A DNA stretch of 44,178 nucleotides from Verrucomicrobiota bacterium (GCA_019244415.1 JAFASN010000127.1:1-44178); one strand, 5' to 3'; positions 32,499 to 42,015 are shown, counted from the stretch's first letter. Numbers and translations: made by a program. The notes: generated by a model from the sequence alone, not told the origin.

Positions 32499-33776
32499 TT
32501 ACCCGGCGCATTGTTTCGCAGCGCCGCGGTCCGGCACAACACCCGCAGTATGCGGCTGCGTCGGGGGGCGGATGACCCAGGGCAGAATAGCGCCGCAAAG
32601 CAACACAGCGGCGAGCACGTAAAGCGCGAAAGCGTAAGACCCAGCTTGCTGACGAGTATTGGCAAGCAGCCAGGGTCCGAACAACGCCGAAACGCCAATA
32701 GGGGCGAGAAGGAGCCCGTACACACGGCCGACGTGCTCGGCGCCGAAGTAATCTGCGACGAACGCGGGCATAGTGCCGAAACCGCCGCCATAACAGAGCA
32801 GCACCGCGCCTGCGAGCACGGCAAAGGCAGTAGCGTTGTGCGCCGATGGCAGCAACAAGAAGATTACAACCTGCAGAAGGAGGAGCGTGAGAAAGACTCG
32901 GCGCGGACCAATGTGATCGGACAGCCACGGCCAAAGCACGCGCCCGGCAGCGTTAGGGATTGCGATCAGGCTTACGAGGGCAGTCGCTTGCACCACGCTC
33001 GCACCAGTCATCGCGCGCGACATGGACGCGGCCTGCGACAACAGCGCGTAGCCGGCGGTTGCGTTGAGCAGCAGCATCGCGAGAAGGGCGTACCATTGCC
33101 ATGAGCGGACAGCTTCGCGCAGCGTGAACGCGCGCGTGGCAGGATGCGCCGCGTGCGCAGCTGAACGGCGCGGCGTTTTCACCTGGTAACCGCTGGGCGG
33201 GTTCTTCATGAACAAAGCCATCGTGATCACTACGAGACCATAAAGTACCCCCAGGATGCCGAAGGCCGAGAGTACGCCGCGGGCGGCGATTATATCAGAT
33301 GCGAGCGGTGCGATCAGCAACTCGCCGGCACCCAGGCCCATCAATCCAATTCCCGTGACGAGGCCGCGCATATCGGGGAACCATTTAAGTAAAACCGCGA
33401 TCGGCACGATATAGATCAACCCTTTACCGATGCCGCCGACGACGCCGTAACAGAGGTACAGAAACGTAAGGTCGTGGCCGCTGAAGGCGGCGAGAAACAC
33501 GCCAAGCCCGTAAAGAAAACCACCGGCGACGCCAACCACTCGTGGCGTCACACGACCCATCCACAGACCGCCAAGAAATGCTGAAATACCGAACGTCGCC
33601 GTCGCGAGCGTGAAGGTGAGTGTTACCCTGTCGAGCTGGCCTGGATAGTAGATGCGAACCAGCTGCCGCTCAAAAAGGCTCCACGCGGACGTTGCGCCGG
33701 CTGGGACGAGCATCAGCACTGCGGCGGCCGCGATAATCCAGCGATTGCCGCAATCGCTGCTGCCTTCAGACGCCAT
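32499..33776 (-). CDS. MFS transporter, oxalate/formate antiporter (OFA)-like
   Basis: About 425 residues from ATG 33776 (MASEGSSDCGNRW...); two upstream ATGs in frame would add up to six residues. About 12 membrane segments are visible. The N-terminal WIIAAAAVLMLVPAGATSAWSLF and FLGGLWMGRVTPRVVGVAGGFLYGLG are typical of the OFA family, as are GIGKGLIYIVPIAVLLKWFPDMRGLVTGI and GAGRVLWPWLSDHIGPRRV. These proteins exchange small carboxylates. A central cytoplasmic loop is visible around KTPRRSAAHAAHPATR. The SDR next door might act on its substrate. The gap 33777-34027 holds no recognisable gene. Confidence 0.85.
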   Translation of the reverse strand: MASEGSSDCGNRWIIAAAAVLMLVPAGATSAWSLFERQLVRIYYPGQLDRVTLTFTLATATFGISAFLGGLWMGRVTPRVVGVAGGFLYGLGVFLAAFSGHDLTFLYLCYGVVGGIGKGLIYIVPIAVLLKWFPDMRGLVTGIGLMGLGAGELLIAPLASDIIAARGVLSAFGILGVLYGLVVITMALFMKNPPSGYQVKTPRRSAAHAAHPATRAFTLREAVRSWQWYALLAMLLLNATAGYALLSQAASMSRAMTGASVVQATALVSLIAIPNAAGRVLWPWLSDHIGPRRVFLTLLLLQVVIFLLLPSAHNATAFAVLAGAVLLCYGGGFGTMPAFVADYFGAEHVGRVYGLLLAPIGVSALFGPWLLANTRQQAGSYAFALYVLAAVLLCGAILPWVIRPPTQPHTAGVVPDRGAAKQCAG

Positions 33777-34027
33777 GAAGTGAGCGCGAATCATGTACTA
33801 GGAATCGCGAACGCAGCAAGACTACGACGCGGCATAAGCTTCGCGGCTCAAGCGTCAGAAGAGTACGCGCTTCGAATTGGCCGGGTCAGGCCGCGCCTGC
33901 CATCTTGTTCCCGCGCGCGTCTCAATGCGCCCGGAATGTTTGAGTACAAAGTTCGCCTCAGCGGGGGCGCGTAAGCGTGAACCCGGCACGATGCACAACG
34001 TGCCTTGGTTATGACGGCTAAGGGGAA

Positions 34028-36115
34028 TCAATGGATTCGCGGAGTTGGTCGATGGTGCGGGGTTGGAGTCCGATGCGGTGTTGGCCGGCGATGCGGCGTC
34101 GGCGTGGGCGTCGGCCCTGGCAGCGTACTCGGGAAATCAAACATGGTTTGCAGATCGCCTACCGCGGGACTGTTTGTGGGGAAGTACGGAGCGTTCGCTA
34201 ATGTGACCGGGTTCGGCAGATTGTCGCGACTGCGCGCCGACAACCGACCCAAATTCCAGTTCCACTCAATGAACTTCAGGATCGAAGCGTGATCGGCATA
34301 GGTGTGATCGACGTAACCTTGTTTTGCGAATGGCGAGACGGCGATCAACACGGTGCGGGGTCCATCGCCAAAGAAGTCGATCGGCTGAATGTAGCCAGAA
34401 TCGTAATTGCCGCCGGACTCATCAAAGGTAATCAGGATCGCGGTATCGCTCCAGGCTTCGCTGGCCTTGACGCTGTTCACGATTTTCCGCACGAAAGCCT
34501 CGAACAACGGAGGCGTTGAAGTGCCGGGATGCCCGTCGAGCAGCCAGTCCGGTTTGATGAACGAAACGGCCGGCAGCTGGTTATTCGCCACGTCAGTGTA
34601 GAACTGCGAAAGGTCGACCAAATTCTGACGCAAAGAGGTGGTCATGATTGACCTGGCATATTGGAAGCCGTTGCAGATCGCGCAGTAGAGTTGGTTGTAC
34701 TTAAACGCGCCCGCCGCTTCCGCGAAGCCGCCGCCGTAGTACTTCCAGGAAACGTTCTGGGCTGAGAGCGCGTCACCGATGGTCGGCAACGTCTGCGGTC
34801 CGATGGAAAAGGCAGGTCCGGCGGGGAACTCCAGCTTGTCGCTACTGCTGATCACCGTACCTTTGGTGGTGTAGTACGGATAATCGTTGTTGACCTGGTA
34901 CCAGTGGTTCGAATCGCAGTTGCCGTTCTTAAACGGCTGGTAGGGTAGCGCGTGAAGGTAGCTCACGATCGGTGCAACACCTGGTTGCGTCGTGTCCGAG
35001 CAATTGGTGAAAGCGACGCCGGTACTACCTGGATCTACCTGGCCGAACTGGTCGTTAACGTAGTAGTTGTTCGTGTTATTCTCTGGATTCGGATTCTCGA
35101 TCAGGCTAGAGGCAGGCTGCGCTGGATTCCCATTGACGTCCGTGAAGTAGTAAACGTCGCCCGTGTACATGAATTGCGAGTTCGGGCCGGTACCGCCCAT
35201 CACAGGTTGATGGTAGTTATCGCTAATTGCGTAGTTGTAGGCGAGATCAAGGAAGTAGGGGAAATCATTCTGCGCCATGTTATAGAATCCCATCGCCACG
35301 CCGCCCTGATAGGTGTCCTCGTCGGTTGTGGGCGGACCGGTAAAATCCCAGCCGACCGTGATCGCGACCCAGGTGTAGAGATCGTGCCTGCAACCACTGG
35401 GATTTTCCGCCGTGATGTTGGCGGGTGAGCAGTCCGATTGCTGCCACATCTGATAGAAACGGTGAACCGGATCGCCCGTGTTGCCGGTGTAGGTGGTGTT
35501 CGCGATCGCCGCGGCCGAGTCACTGCACTGGCGCAGACTGGAAGTGCCTATCAGCCAGTAAGGAGCATTGGGCAAATTGGTCGGATAACGGCAATCTGGA
35601 ACAGGATGTTGCCCGAGGAAAAAGAACGGTTGTCCGCTGCCCTTGGCTTTCAGGAGCCCTTGCGTAGTCGGGTCCAGGCCGATGTCGCTGCAGAATGCGA
35701 GCGGGTCGAGATAGCAAGGTGGCAATTCCAAGGCATCGAGAGTGGTGCTCGGTTGTGGTAGGAGCGCGAAAGGACCCGATTGCGCAGGACTCAGCTGATA
35801 GGTACCGCTGTCGGTGGCTTGTTGCTGCGCAGCGACGGCCACCTTTGTTCCAGGCTCGCCCGTATTTTGCACGATTCCCTGGGATAACAGATTCCAGACC
35901 GTCTGCGATCCAGCCGGCATATACGTGCCGAACACGTTGTCGAAGCTGCGATTCTCTCCGACCACGACGATGAGATGACGGATCGGCGATCGCGGATTGC
36001 CCAACTGCGGGAGAGCGGCAGCGTGATTTGATGCCGCAAAATTGACCGGCGCAAGAGCGAAGATGCCGAGCACGAGGCCGACTGAAGTTAGAAGCAATGC
36101 AATGGTCGCTCGCAT
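34028..36115 (-). CDS. Secreted phosphoesterase (phospholipase C / AcpA family) with His/Arg/Pro/Thr tail
   Basis: This 695-residue secreted protein has an N-terminal signal segment (about residues 1-27). Phosphoesterase family PF04185 motifs are present: IRHLIVVVGENRSFDNVFGTY near residue 45, a Cys-rich central part, AILITFDESGGNYD and TVLIAVSPFAKQGYVDHTYADHASILKFIEWNWNL. Such enzymes act as phospholipases C or acid phosphatases outside the cell, often to obtain phosphate. The C-terminus ends in a low-complexity repeat PTPTPHRRPTPHRTPTP (and similar to RIH), encoded by a G-rich tandem repeat at about 34030-34115 on the plus strand. No partner gene is adjacent; upstream is tRNA-Gly. Confidence 0.87.
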   Translation of the reverse strand: MRATIALLLTSVGLVLGIFALAPVNFAASNHAAALPQLGNPRSPIRHLIVVVGENRSFDNVFGTYMPAGSQTVWNLLSQGIVQNTGEPGTKVAVAAQQQATDSGTYQLSPAQSGPFALLPQPSTTLDALELPPCYLDPLAFCSDIGLDPTTQGLLKAKGSGQPFFFLGQHPVPDCRYPTNLPNAPYWLIGTSSLRQCSDSAAAIANTTYTGNTGDPVHRFYQMWQQSDCSPANITAENPSGCRHDLYTWVAITVGWDFTGPPTTDEDTYQGGVAMGFYNMAQNDFPYFLDLAYNYAISDNYHQPVMGGTGPNSQFMYTGDVYYFTDVNGNPAQPASSLIENPNPENNTNNYYVNDQFGQVDPGSTGVAFTNCSDTTQPGVAPIVSYLHALPYQPFKNGNCDSNHWYQVNNDYPYYTTKGTVISSSDKLEFPAGPAFSIGPQTLPTIGDALSAQNVSWKYYGGGFAEAAGAFKYNQLYCAICNGFQYARSIMTTSLRQNLVDLSQFYTDVANNQLPAVSFIKPDWLLDGHPGTSTPPLFEAFVRKIVNSVKASEAWSDTAILITFDESGGNYDSGYIQPIDFFGDGPRTVLIAVSPFAKQGYVDHTYADHASILKFIEWNWNLGRLSARSRDNLPNPVTLANAPYFPTNSPAVGDLQTMFDFPSTLPGPTPTPTPHRRPTPHRTPTPHHRPTPRIH

Positions 36116-36274
36116 ATTCGTTTAGTTGTTCGATGCAAATATCGCGCACGCACGCGAGGCAGGTCTACAGAAAGTTGATCAGAAGCAAGGTGGCTTTCCA
36201 TTTCAGCGGACCTGTTATGATTTTCCGCCGCCGTTTGTGCGGTTGCACGTTCTGAATCGCCAATCACGAGGGAA

Positions 36275-36345
36275 AGCGGGTGAAGGGAATCGAACCCTCG
36301 TGTCCAGCTTGGGAAGCTGGCGTTCTACCATTGAACTACACCCGC
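36275..36345 (-). tRNA. tRNA-Gly (anticodon CCC)
   Basis: Reading the minus strand, acceptor GCGGGTG pairs with CACCCGC at the end, the D-arm is GTTCAATGGTAGAAC, the anticodon arm is CCAGC-TTCCCAA-GCTGG with anticodon CCC, and the T-arm contains GGTTCGATTCCC. The CCA end is not encoded. It reads codon GGG. It is 49 bases from the DUF2851 gene; 36116-36274 holds nothing else that I recognise. Confidence 0.93.
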
Positions 36346-36394
36346 GAAGCGGAATTTCAGACTGTAGATTTGAGATGGGAGATTGCAATTCCGC

Positions 36395-37750
36395 TCACCA
36401 TTTGCGCACTTGTTCCGGGAATGGGCATTGCGCGCAATCAGAGGCGTCGCGCAAACAAAAGTCTTCGTAGATTTGCAACAAGCCTTGCTGGGCGGCCAGC
36501 AGGCGCAGAAATTCGCGCTGACGCGGGTCATCCGCGAAAAGGCGCGCCGCCGCGATGCGGACCGACTGGTTTGAGAGCTGCGCCCGAAGCGTGCGGTAAT
36601 CATTCCAAACTTCGCGCTCCTCACTCAGCCGCAGCGGGTAAATGACGTTGGCGAGGATGTCGGCGATGCGCGATTCGCCGATCAGCGCGCTCGCGCTCGC
36701 GGCCGGTTCGGCGAAAAGCGTGTAGTGCACACTCCAAAATGGATGGTGCAAACCGCTCAACAATTCCGCCACCGCACCCGCCGAGCCGCGGCTGGCCACA
36801 ACTGAAAACCTCTTCCACGCCCCAAGCAACGCAGCGAGGGCGCCGAGGCGGCGATGTGGATGATTGAGCGGCCGGGCACCGCTGGTTTTCCACAGTTTCG
36901 GCGGCAGGATCAATCTCGCGAAGCGGTCGCGATGTCTCCACCATTTGTCCCACAACGAACGCACGTAGCTGCGCGTGCATGTGCGGAACGGGGCAACATT
37001 CGGCGCCTCGAGAAATCCGGCGATGCCGAAGAGCACCGCTTCCGCGTCGGCGACGTTTTCGCGTAAGAACGCGAGCGGCAAACGCTGTGCCAGCAAGGTA
37101 AAAGGCAGGCGGTTTTGCTTGTAACCGAGCGCCTCCGCGACGGCGTGAAACAGAGCGTCTTCGCGTCCGTGCGTCTGTACTCTGCGCCGCAGCTTTTCCG
37201 CTTTGCGTTGGAGGCGAAATCGTGCGGCGGAATCGAGCACATCATGCACCCGCGCGCTTTCGAAATGGCGCAATGGTGCGACGCAGCGGCCGGCGTGCGC
37301 CAGCGCGATTTCGCCGGCGCCCTGACCTAGTGTTCCGAGGTCGAGCTGTACTTGTGGGACAAGCCAATGCGAGCTGGTGCGGGTGAAAAATTCGGCGCCG
37401 CTGCGTTCCACGAAGACGTGAAGAATCGTCTCCTCGAAAGCAGGATTAATGGCGTGGCCATGCGATTCCCAATTGCGATCGAGTAGATCAATCTCGACCC
37501 CGCCGCGCTGTACTTCTCCTTCGCTCTTGCGCAAAGCTGCCCCGCGAAAGTCCGGGCCCGGTTCGCGATTCCAATAGCCGAACTGAACAAGCTCGACCGG
37601 CTCGCCGCTGGTACTGGTAAAATTGCGTCCGAAATCGCCGGCGAACCAGCGTGCTTGTAGCTCCAGCTCGCCCGGTACTTTCGGCAGCGCAATCAGCGGT
37701 CGCTCGCGCACGCGGGCTTGCGAGCGTATTCCCGCGTACCGGTGAGTCAC
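36395..37750 (-). CDS. DUF2851 family protein
   Basis: About 451 residues from GTG 37750, which overlaps the DUF4126 stop as GTGA. The frame is open further upstream but that part lies inside the DUF4126 gene and is not family-like. DUF2851 proteins are widespread in Bacteroidetes, Planctomycetes and Verrucomicrobia and have no settled function. Family patterns include a beta-rich first half with VQRGGVEIDLLDRNWESHGH (phage-nuclease-like order), HVFVERS, and the C-terminal four-cysteine-type ending FCLRDASDCAQCPFPEQVRKW. I infer only membership. It is translationally coupled to the membrane protein upstream. Confidence 0.85.
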   Translation of the reverse strand: MTHRYAGIRSQARVRERPLIALPKVPGELELQARWFAGDFGRNFTSTSGEPVELVQFGYWNREPGPDFRGAALRKSEGEVQRGGVEIDLLDRNWESHGHAINPAFEETILHVFVERSGAEFFTRTSSHWLVPQVQLDLGTLGQGAGEIALAHAGRCVAPLRHFESARVHDVLDSAARFRLQRKAEKLRRRVQTHGREDALFHAVAEALGYKQNRLPFTLLAQRLPLAFLRENVADAEAVLFGIAGFLEAPNVAPFRTCTRSYVRSLWDKWWRHRDRFARLILPPKLWKTSGARPLNHPHRRLGALAALLGAWKRFSVVASRGSAGAVAELLSGLHHPFWSVHYTLFAEPAASASALIGESRIADILANVIYPLRLSEEREVWNDYRTLRAQLSNQSVRIAAARLFADDPRQREFLRLLAAQQGLLQIYEDFCLRDASDCAQCPFPEQVRKW

Positions 37751-38370
37751 GCTGAGCGGACTTGTGGTGTGCCGCCGAATTTTTGGCGAAGCGAGCCGAG
37801 CCGAATCTTGGCCGCGCGCCAGACGCGCCGCGCGAAGTAAAAGAACAACGCAAGCAGCGCGAAAATGATGACGAGCGCGAGCAGCGGGTAATGGAAAATA
37901 AGAGCAAGGCCGCCGACGATCGCCGCGTCCTGGCCGAGACTGAGGCCGATGTTGGAAAACGGCTCCGGCGAAGCGTTTGCGGCCAGCCGTGTTGAGGCCT
38001 TCGCAGTGTGCGCCGCCAGGGCTGTGGTGCCCGCCAGCAGCGCAACCACCACCGTGAGCGTAGGACTTGGATGTCCGAGCACCTGAACGGCGAGGAGCGC
38101 CGCGCCGATGGGCCGAATGACGGTGTGGACGGCATCCCATGCCGAATCGACGAACGGGATTTTGTCCGCGAAAAATTCGAGCGTGAAAAGTACGCCAGAA
38201 ATCCAGAGCACAAACGGATCGCCGAGGACGGCGAGCGACTGGTACTGCGGCCCGAGCGCGATCCAGCCGAAGTGAATGGCGAGACCGGTGGCGAAAACCG
38301 TGAGGTAAAGATTAAGGCCGGCGAGCGCGGCCACGCCGAGCGCCGCGCTTAGCAGGTTGAGGCGCTCCAT
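37747..38370 (-). CDS. DUF4126 family integral membrane protein
   Basis: About 207 residues from ATG 38370 (MERLNLLSAALGVAALAGLN); a start six codons earlier is possible. Four to six membrane segments are visible, with the conserved ADKIPFVDSAWDAVHTVIRP stretch typical of DUF4126 and an alanine-rich turn TALAAHTAKASTRLAANASPEPFSNI. The C-terminal cytoplasmic tail is basic. Function is unknown. It is coupled to DUF2851 by a four-base overlap, and divergent from serS. Confidence 0.83.
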   Translation of the reverse strand: MERLNLLSAALGVAALAGLNLYLTVFATGLAIHFGWIALGPQYQSLAVLGDPFVLWISGVLFTLEFFADKIPFVDSAWDAVHTVIRPIGAALLAVQVLGHPSPTLTVVVALLAGTTALAAHTAKASTRLAANASPEPFSNIGLSLGQDAAIVGGLALIFHYPLLALVIIFALLALFFYFARRVWRAAKIRLGSLRQKFGGTPQVRSA

Positions 38371-38452
38371 GGATGCAGCGTACGGCATTCCGTTACCGCT
38401 TCAAGCGCACGGCTGGCCGCTCATTACGCGGGAGTGGCGGTACTTCATTTGC

Positions 38453-38479
38453 TTCTCTGCGAACTCTGCGTTCTCTGCG
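38453..38479 (+). repeat. Three tandem 9-base repeats upstream of serS
   Basis: TTCTCTGCG, AACTCTGCG and TTCTCTGCG follow each other without gaps, ending ten bases before the serS ATG. I recognise CTCTGCG-type repeats as common intergenic elements in planctomycete and verrucomicrobial genomes. They occupy the serS leader and could influence its translation. Confidence 0.7.
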
Positions 38480-38489
38480 GTAGGTTCGT

Positions 38490-39758
38490 ATGCTCGACAT
38501 TCGCCTCATTCGTGAAAACCCCGACTTTGTGCGCGGACGCCTTGCCACCCGGGGCGGCGGCGATGAAACGCGCATCGACGAGTTGGTCCGCATCGATGCC
38601 GAGCGGCGCAAAGCTGAGACAGCGTTGCAGGCGCTCAATGCCGAACGAAAAAAACTGAGCAAGGAAATCGGCGCGAAGCGCACTCGTGGCGACGACGCCG
38701 GTGAGTTGGAGAATCGTGTTCGCGCAATAGGCGATGACATCGCTTTGCTCAATGAGCAGACCACTGCGGCTGATAAGGAGCAGCGCGATCTCCTGCTGCA
38801 AATTCCCAATCTACCGCACCCTGAGGCGCCGCTCGGCAAAGACGCGAGCGCGAACCCGGTTGTGCGGGAGTGGGGCAAAAAGCCGGACATCGCTCAGCCG
38901 CTTGATCATGTCGCGCTGGGCAATCGGCACAAGCTATTCGACCCGGAGCGCGCCGCGAAACTGAGCGGCAGCGGTTTCATCTGTTTCACTGGCGCGGGTG
39001 CGCGACTGGAGCGGGCGCTGATCCAATTCATGCTCGACCTGCACACGCGTGAGCACGTTTACCTCGAGCTGAGCCCGCCATTTCTCGTCCGCCGCGAATG
39101 CATGATCGGGACGTCACAATTGCCCAAGTTCGAGCCGGACATGTACGGGCTCGAGAACGGACAACTCTTTCTTGTGCCCACGGCGGAAGTACCGGTGACG
39201 AACTTTTACCGGGACGAAATCCTTCGCGCCGATCAATTACCGCAAAAGTTTGTCGCCTACACCCCATGCTTCCGGCGCGAAGCTGGTTCAGCCGGGTGGG
39301 AAACGCGCGGCATGATTCGTGTCCATCAGTTCGACAAGGTGGAGCTGGTCAAAATCACGGCGCCGGAAGACTCGTACGTGGAACTGGAGAGCCTGACGGC
39401 GAACGCGGAAAAGGTGCTGCAACTCCTCGGGCTACATTACCGGATCATTGAGTTATGTACCGGCGATCTCGGCTTCGGCTCGGCAAAAACATATGACCTG
39501 GAGGTCTGGTCACCGGGGCAGAGTGCCTATCTCGAGGTATCGAGCTGCTCGAACTTCGAAGACTTCCAGGCGCGCCGTATGAATCTGCGCTTCAAAGATT
39601 CGACCGGGAAAAACCGCTTCTGCCATACGCTGAATGGCTCCGGCCTGGCGTTACCGCGTCTGTTTGCCGCGCTGGTTGAATCCGGCCAAACGACCGAGGG
39701 TGCCATCCGCCTGCCAGATGTGCTCCAGCCGTACTTCGGCGCGGCTGAAATTCGTTAG
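38490..39758 (+). CDS. serS: Seryl-tRNA synthetase
   Basis: This 422-residue class II synthetase charges tRNA-Ser. The N-terminal coiled-coil arm is plain (about residues 27-105, AERRKAETALQALNAERKKLSKEIG). Class II motifs follow: motif 1 HTREHVYLELSPPFLVRRECMIGTSQLPKF, motif 2 FRREAGSAGWETRGMIRVHQFDKVELV, and motif 3 NGSGLALPRLFAALVE. The serine pocket TAEVPVTNFYRDEI is intact. ATG 38490 matches the conserved start MLDIRLIRENPDFV. Its stop overlaps the stop of the convergent GYF_2 gene by four bases. Confidence 0.97.
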   Translation: MLDIRLIRENPDFVRGRLATRGGGDETRIDELVRIDAERRKAETALQALNAERKKLSKEIGAKRTRGDDAGELENRVRAIGDDIALLNEQTTAADKEQRDLLLQIPNLPHPEAPLGKDASANPVVREWGKKPDIAQPLDHVALGNRHKLFDPERAAKLSGSGFICFTGAGARLERALIQFMLDLHTREHVYLELSPPFLVRRECMIGTSQLPKFEPDMYGLENGQLFLVPTAEVPVTNFYRDEILRADQLPQKFVAYTPCFRREAGSAGWETRGMIRVHQFDKVELVKITAPEDSYVELESLTANAEKVLQLLGLHYRIIELCTGDLGFGSAKTYDLEVWSPGQSAYLEVSSCSNFEDFQARRMNLRFKDSTGKNRFCHTLNGSGLALPRLFAALVESGQTTEGAIRLPDVLQPYFGAAEIR

Positions 39759-40891
39759 GAGCGAATTTCGGAGGAAGGTAACTCCTCAGCTTGATCGTTA
39801 AGGTCGGCACGCGAATCGAAGTAGAGCAGGACGAACGCGATGCCGAATACAGGTCGCAGCAGCGTGTGCACCAGGCTTGAGAGAACTGCGCTCGCGATCA
39901 GCATGAAGTCGGGCGATTGGGGCGGCTTTGCGTTTTGGAAGAAGGCGAGCGCCTGTTCCGGCGTGGTGATATCCTGAACCTTCGAGAGCACGAACGGGAC
40001 TTCCAGTCCCGCGCTCAAGCCAAGCATAAGTACAAACCAAAGTGACGCGAGCAACGCGCCACGCCAGAGCGGCCGGTCGATCTTGCGCGCGCGCCGCTGA
40101 CTTCGCGCCAGCGCCCTGCTTTCCTCGATGGCAGCGGCGCCGTCGAGATTGGCAATGCCGGCTGCTTGTTGCCAGAAAAGGAAGTTGACCCACAAGCGCG
40201 CTACCATTGTCACCTGAATGGCGAGAATGAGCAGCGCGAGGAGTAAAGTGGCGATACTCGGGCCTGAGCTAACGAGGCTCACGATGGCAAGTACCGGCAG
40301 CGCCGTCCAGATGAAGTAACTTCCGTAAACAATGAAGCTGAGCCAGGCGAACCGCGGATAGTAATTCACGGCGCGCCGCAGTAGCTCGCCTAACCGCACC
40401 TTGCGGCCGGCGAGAACTTCCACCGTGCCAATCTGGATGGCAGCGAGGAAAAGCGGCCACGTAACGATGAGTACAGTGGCTGCGAGCAATAGCGTAATGT
40501 TCGCCGCAGTGAATCCGCTTCCGCTCAGGCCGCGCCGGAAAATGCCGTAGCTGGGCGAGACAAGCTCGAATGCGAGCAACGGAATTGCCGTAAGCAGAGT
40601 AGCGGCAAAGAACGGCAGGAAGGCGGACTTATAGATGCGGAAACTATCGCGGATGATCTGCCCAATCGTGCGATGGCGTGGCAGCGGCTGAGCGCTCGCT
40701 TGTGGCGGCGGGAGCGGCGGCGGTTTGAACAATCCCGCCAGCTCTGCCGCGGGCGACCAGGCGCTCTCGTGCTCGGCGCGAACGTCATTTGACGGGACGA
40801 GACGGCCCTCGCGCTTCCACTCGGCCAGCGTGTCGAGATCGACCGGGCCGTACTCTCGTCCCGATACGCGCACGAACCACCGCTGTTCCAT
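39755..40891 (-). CDS. GYF_2 (DUF4339)-domain multi-pass membrane protein
   Basis: This 378-residue protein begins with a GYF_2-type domain (residues 3-55: WFVRVSGREYGPVDLDTLAEWKREGRL...AWSPAAELAGLF), followed by a proline-rich linker (PPPLPPPQ) and about six membrane segments: IIRDSFRIYKSAFLPFFAATLLTAIPLL, LLAATVLIVTWPLFLAAI, and others to VFGIAFVLLYF. The membrane part resembles glycerophosphodiester-phosphodiesterase-type or DUF975-like helical domains with 'D..SFR.Y...' at its start. The role is unknown; GYF_2 usually binds proline-rich peptides. Convergent with serS. Confidence 0.75.
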   Translation of the reverse strand: MEQRWFVRVSGREYGPVDLDTLAEWKREGRLVPSNDVRAEHESAWSPAAELAGLFKPPPLPPPQASAQPLPRHRTIGQIIRDSFRIYKSAFLPFFAATLLTAIPLLAFELVSPSYGIFRRGLSGSGFTAANITLLLAATVLIVTWPLFLAAIQIGTVEVLAGRKVRLGELLRRAVNYYPRFAWLSFIVYGSYFIWTALPVLAIVSLVSSGPSIATLLLALLILAIQVTMVARLWVNFLFWQQAAGIANLDGAAAIEESRALARSQRRARKIDRPLWRGALLASLWFVLMLGLSAGLEVPFVLSKVQDITTPEQALAFFQNAKPPQSPDFMLIASAVLSSLVHTLLRPVFGIAFVLLYFDSRADLNDQAEELPSSEIRS

Positions 40892-41024
40892 CCGGAGATG
40901 TAAGGTTCATCATGAGGGAAGTCGAGAAGTTGGTGGACGATGCTGCCTGTTGCCGGCCGAGCGGGTAAGTTCGCGAGCAGAGCGCTTGCCGTCTGCGTGC
41001 CCGGCGCAATACTTCCTCTCGCGC

Positions 41025-41939
41025 ATGAAACTGCTGCTCATCGATGGCCATTATTATGTCTACCGCTCCTTCTTTGCCATCCAGGGCCTGAGTAATTCCC
41101 GCGGTGAACCGACCAACGCCATTTTCGGTTTCACCAAGACGGTGCGCCTGATGCTGAAACATCTCGCGCCCGACCTGGGTGGCATCTTCTGGGACGAAGG
41201 CCTGCCACAGCGCCGACTCGAACTTCAACCGGCCTACAAGGAAACGCGCAAGGAAATGCCTTCGCCGATGATTCCGCAGCTTGAGTACATACGGAACACG
41301 CTGACGCCGCTGCTAGGGTTCACCAACATCGCACTGCCAAACACTGAAGCTGACGACCTCATGGGCTGCTATTCCATCGCCGCCTGCAAGCAAAACATCG
41401 AGGTGGTACTCGCCACCAATGATAAAGACCTTTACCAGCTCGTCGGCCCGTGCGTCAGAGTTTACAGCACGGCGAAAGCTGACCTTGCATCGCCGAAAGA
41501 TGCGTTTGCCCTTCTCGCCGAGGAGGAAGTGACGAAAAAGTGGGACGTCCCTCCGAAGCTGATCGGCGACGTGCTCGCGATCGCCGGCGACAGCGTGGAC
41601 AACATTCCCGGCGTCGGAGTTGGCAGAAAAGCCGCGGCCGCGCTGCTGCGAGAACACGGCGGCCTCGAGCCGCTGCTGGCTAATCTCGATGCGGTCAAGA
41701 GCCTGAAAACCCGCGAGAAGCTGCGCAACGGCCGGGAGCAGATCCTGCAAAACCGCAAAATGGTCGACCTGGATTGCCGAACGGAGCTGCCGTTTGCCAT
41801 CGAGCAATTGCGTATCCGGCCGGATTATCCGCGGCTGATCGAGGCGCTGGAAAGGTGTGAGTTCAAGTCACTTCTACAGGAGGTCCGCGACGAAGCGAGC
41901 CGCCAACCCGCCACCGGCCAGGGTGAATTGGCGTTCTGA
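41025..41939 (+). CDS. Stand-alone 5'-3' exonuclease / flap endonuclease (PolA N-domain-like)
   Basis: About 304 residues from ATG 41025; the in-frame stretch upstream overlaps the GYF_2 start region antisense and was rejected. The order matches the 5' nuclease domain of DNA polymerase I: LLIDGHYYVYRSFFAIQGLSNSRGEPTNAIFGFT, IFWDEG, AYKETRKEMP, EADDLMG, VLATNDKDLYQLV and the helix-hairpin-helix site IAGDSVDNIPGVGVGRKAAA. Asp and Glu metal ligands are retained. No polymerase domain follows, so it may supplement or replace the PolA nuclease in Okazaki fragment and repair processing. A strong terminator lies 77 bases after its stop. Confidence 0.92.
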   Translation: MKLLLIDGHYYVYRSFFAIQGLSNSRGEPTNAIFGFTKTVRLMLKHLAPDLGGIFWDEGLPQRRLELQPAYKETRKEMPSPMIPQLEYIRNTLTPLLGFTNIALPNTEADDLMGCYSIAACKQNIEVVLATNDKDLYQLVGPCVRVYSTAKADLASPKDAFALLAEEEVTKKWDVPPKLIGDVLAIAGDSVDNIPGVGVGRKAAAALLREHGGLEPLLANLDAVKSLKTREKLRNGREQILQNRKMVDLDCRTELPFAIEQLRIRPDYPRLIEALERCEFKSLLQEVRDEASRQPATGQGELAF

Positions 41940-42015
41940 AGAAATTTTTAGAAAATCGCCAGAATTTTTCGAACATCAGCCGGGGCAGCTGTGTCGAACA
42001 TTTCAGGTTAAGGCG

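Noticed and set aside
36121-36274. Possible second tRNA or integration site next to tRNA-Gly
   Set aside because: No cloverleaf, integrase or duplicated tRNA 3' end was found in the window.
37751-38140. N-terminal extension of the DUF2851 frame
   Set aside because: Overlaps the DUF4126 gene in another frame with Arg/His-rich shadow composition; the GTGA-coupled start at 37750 is better supported.
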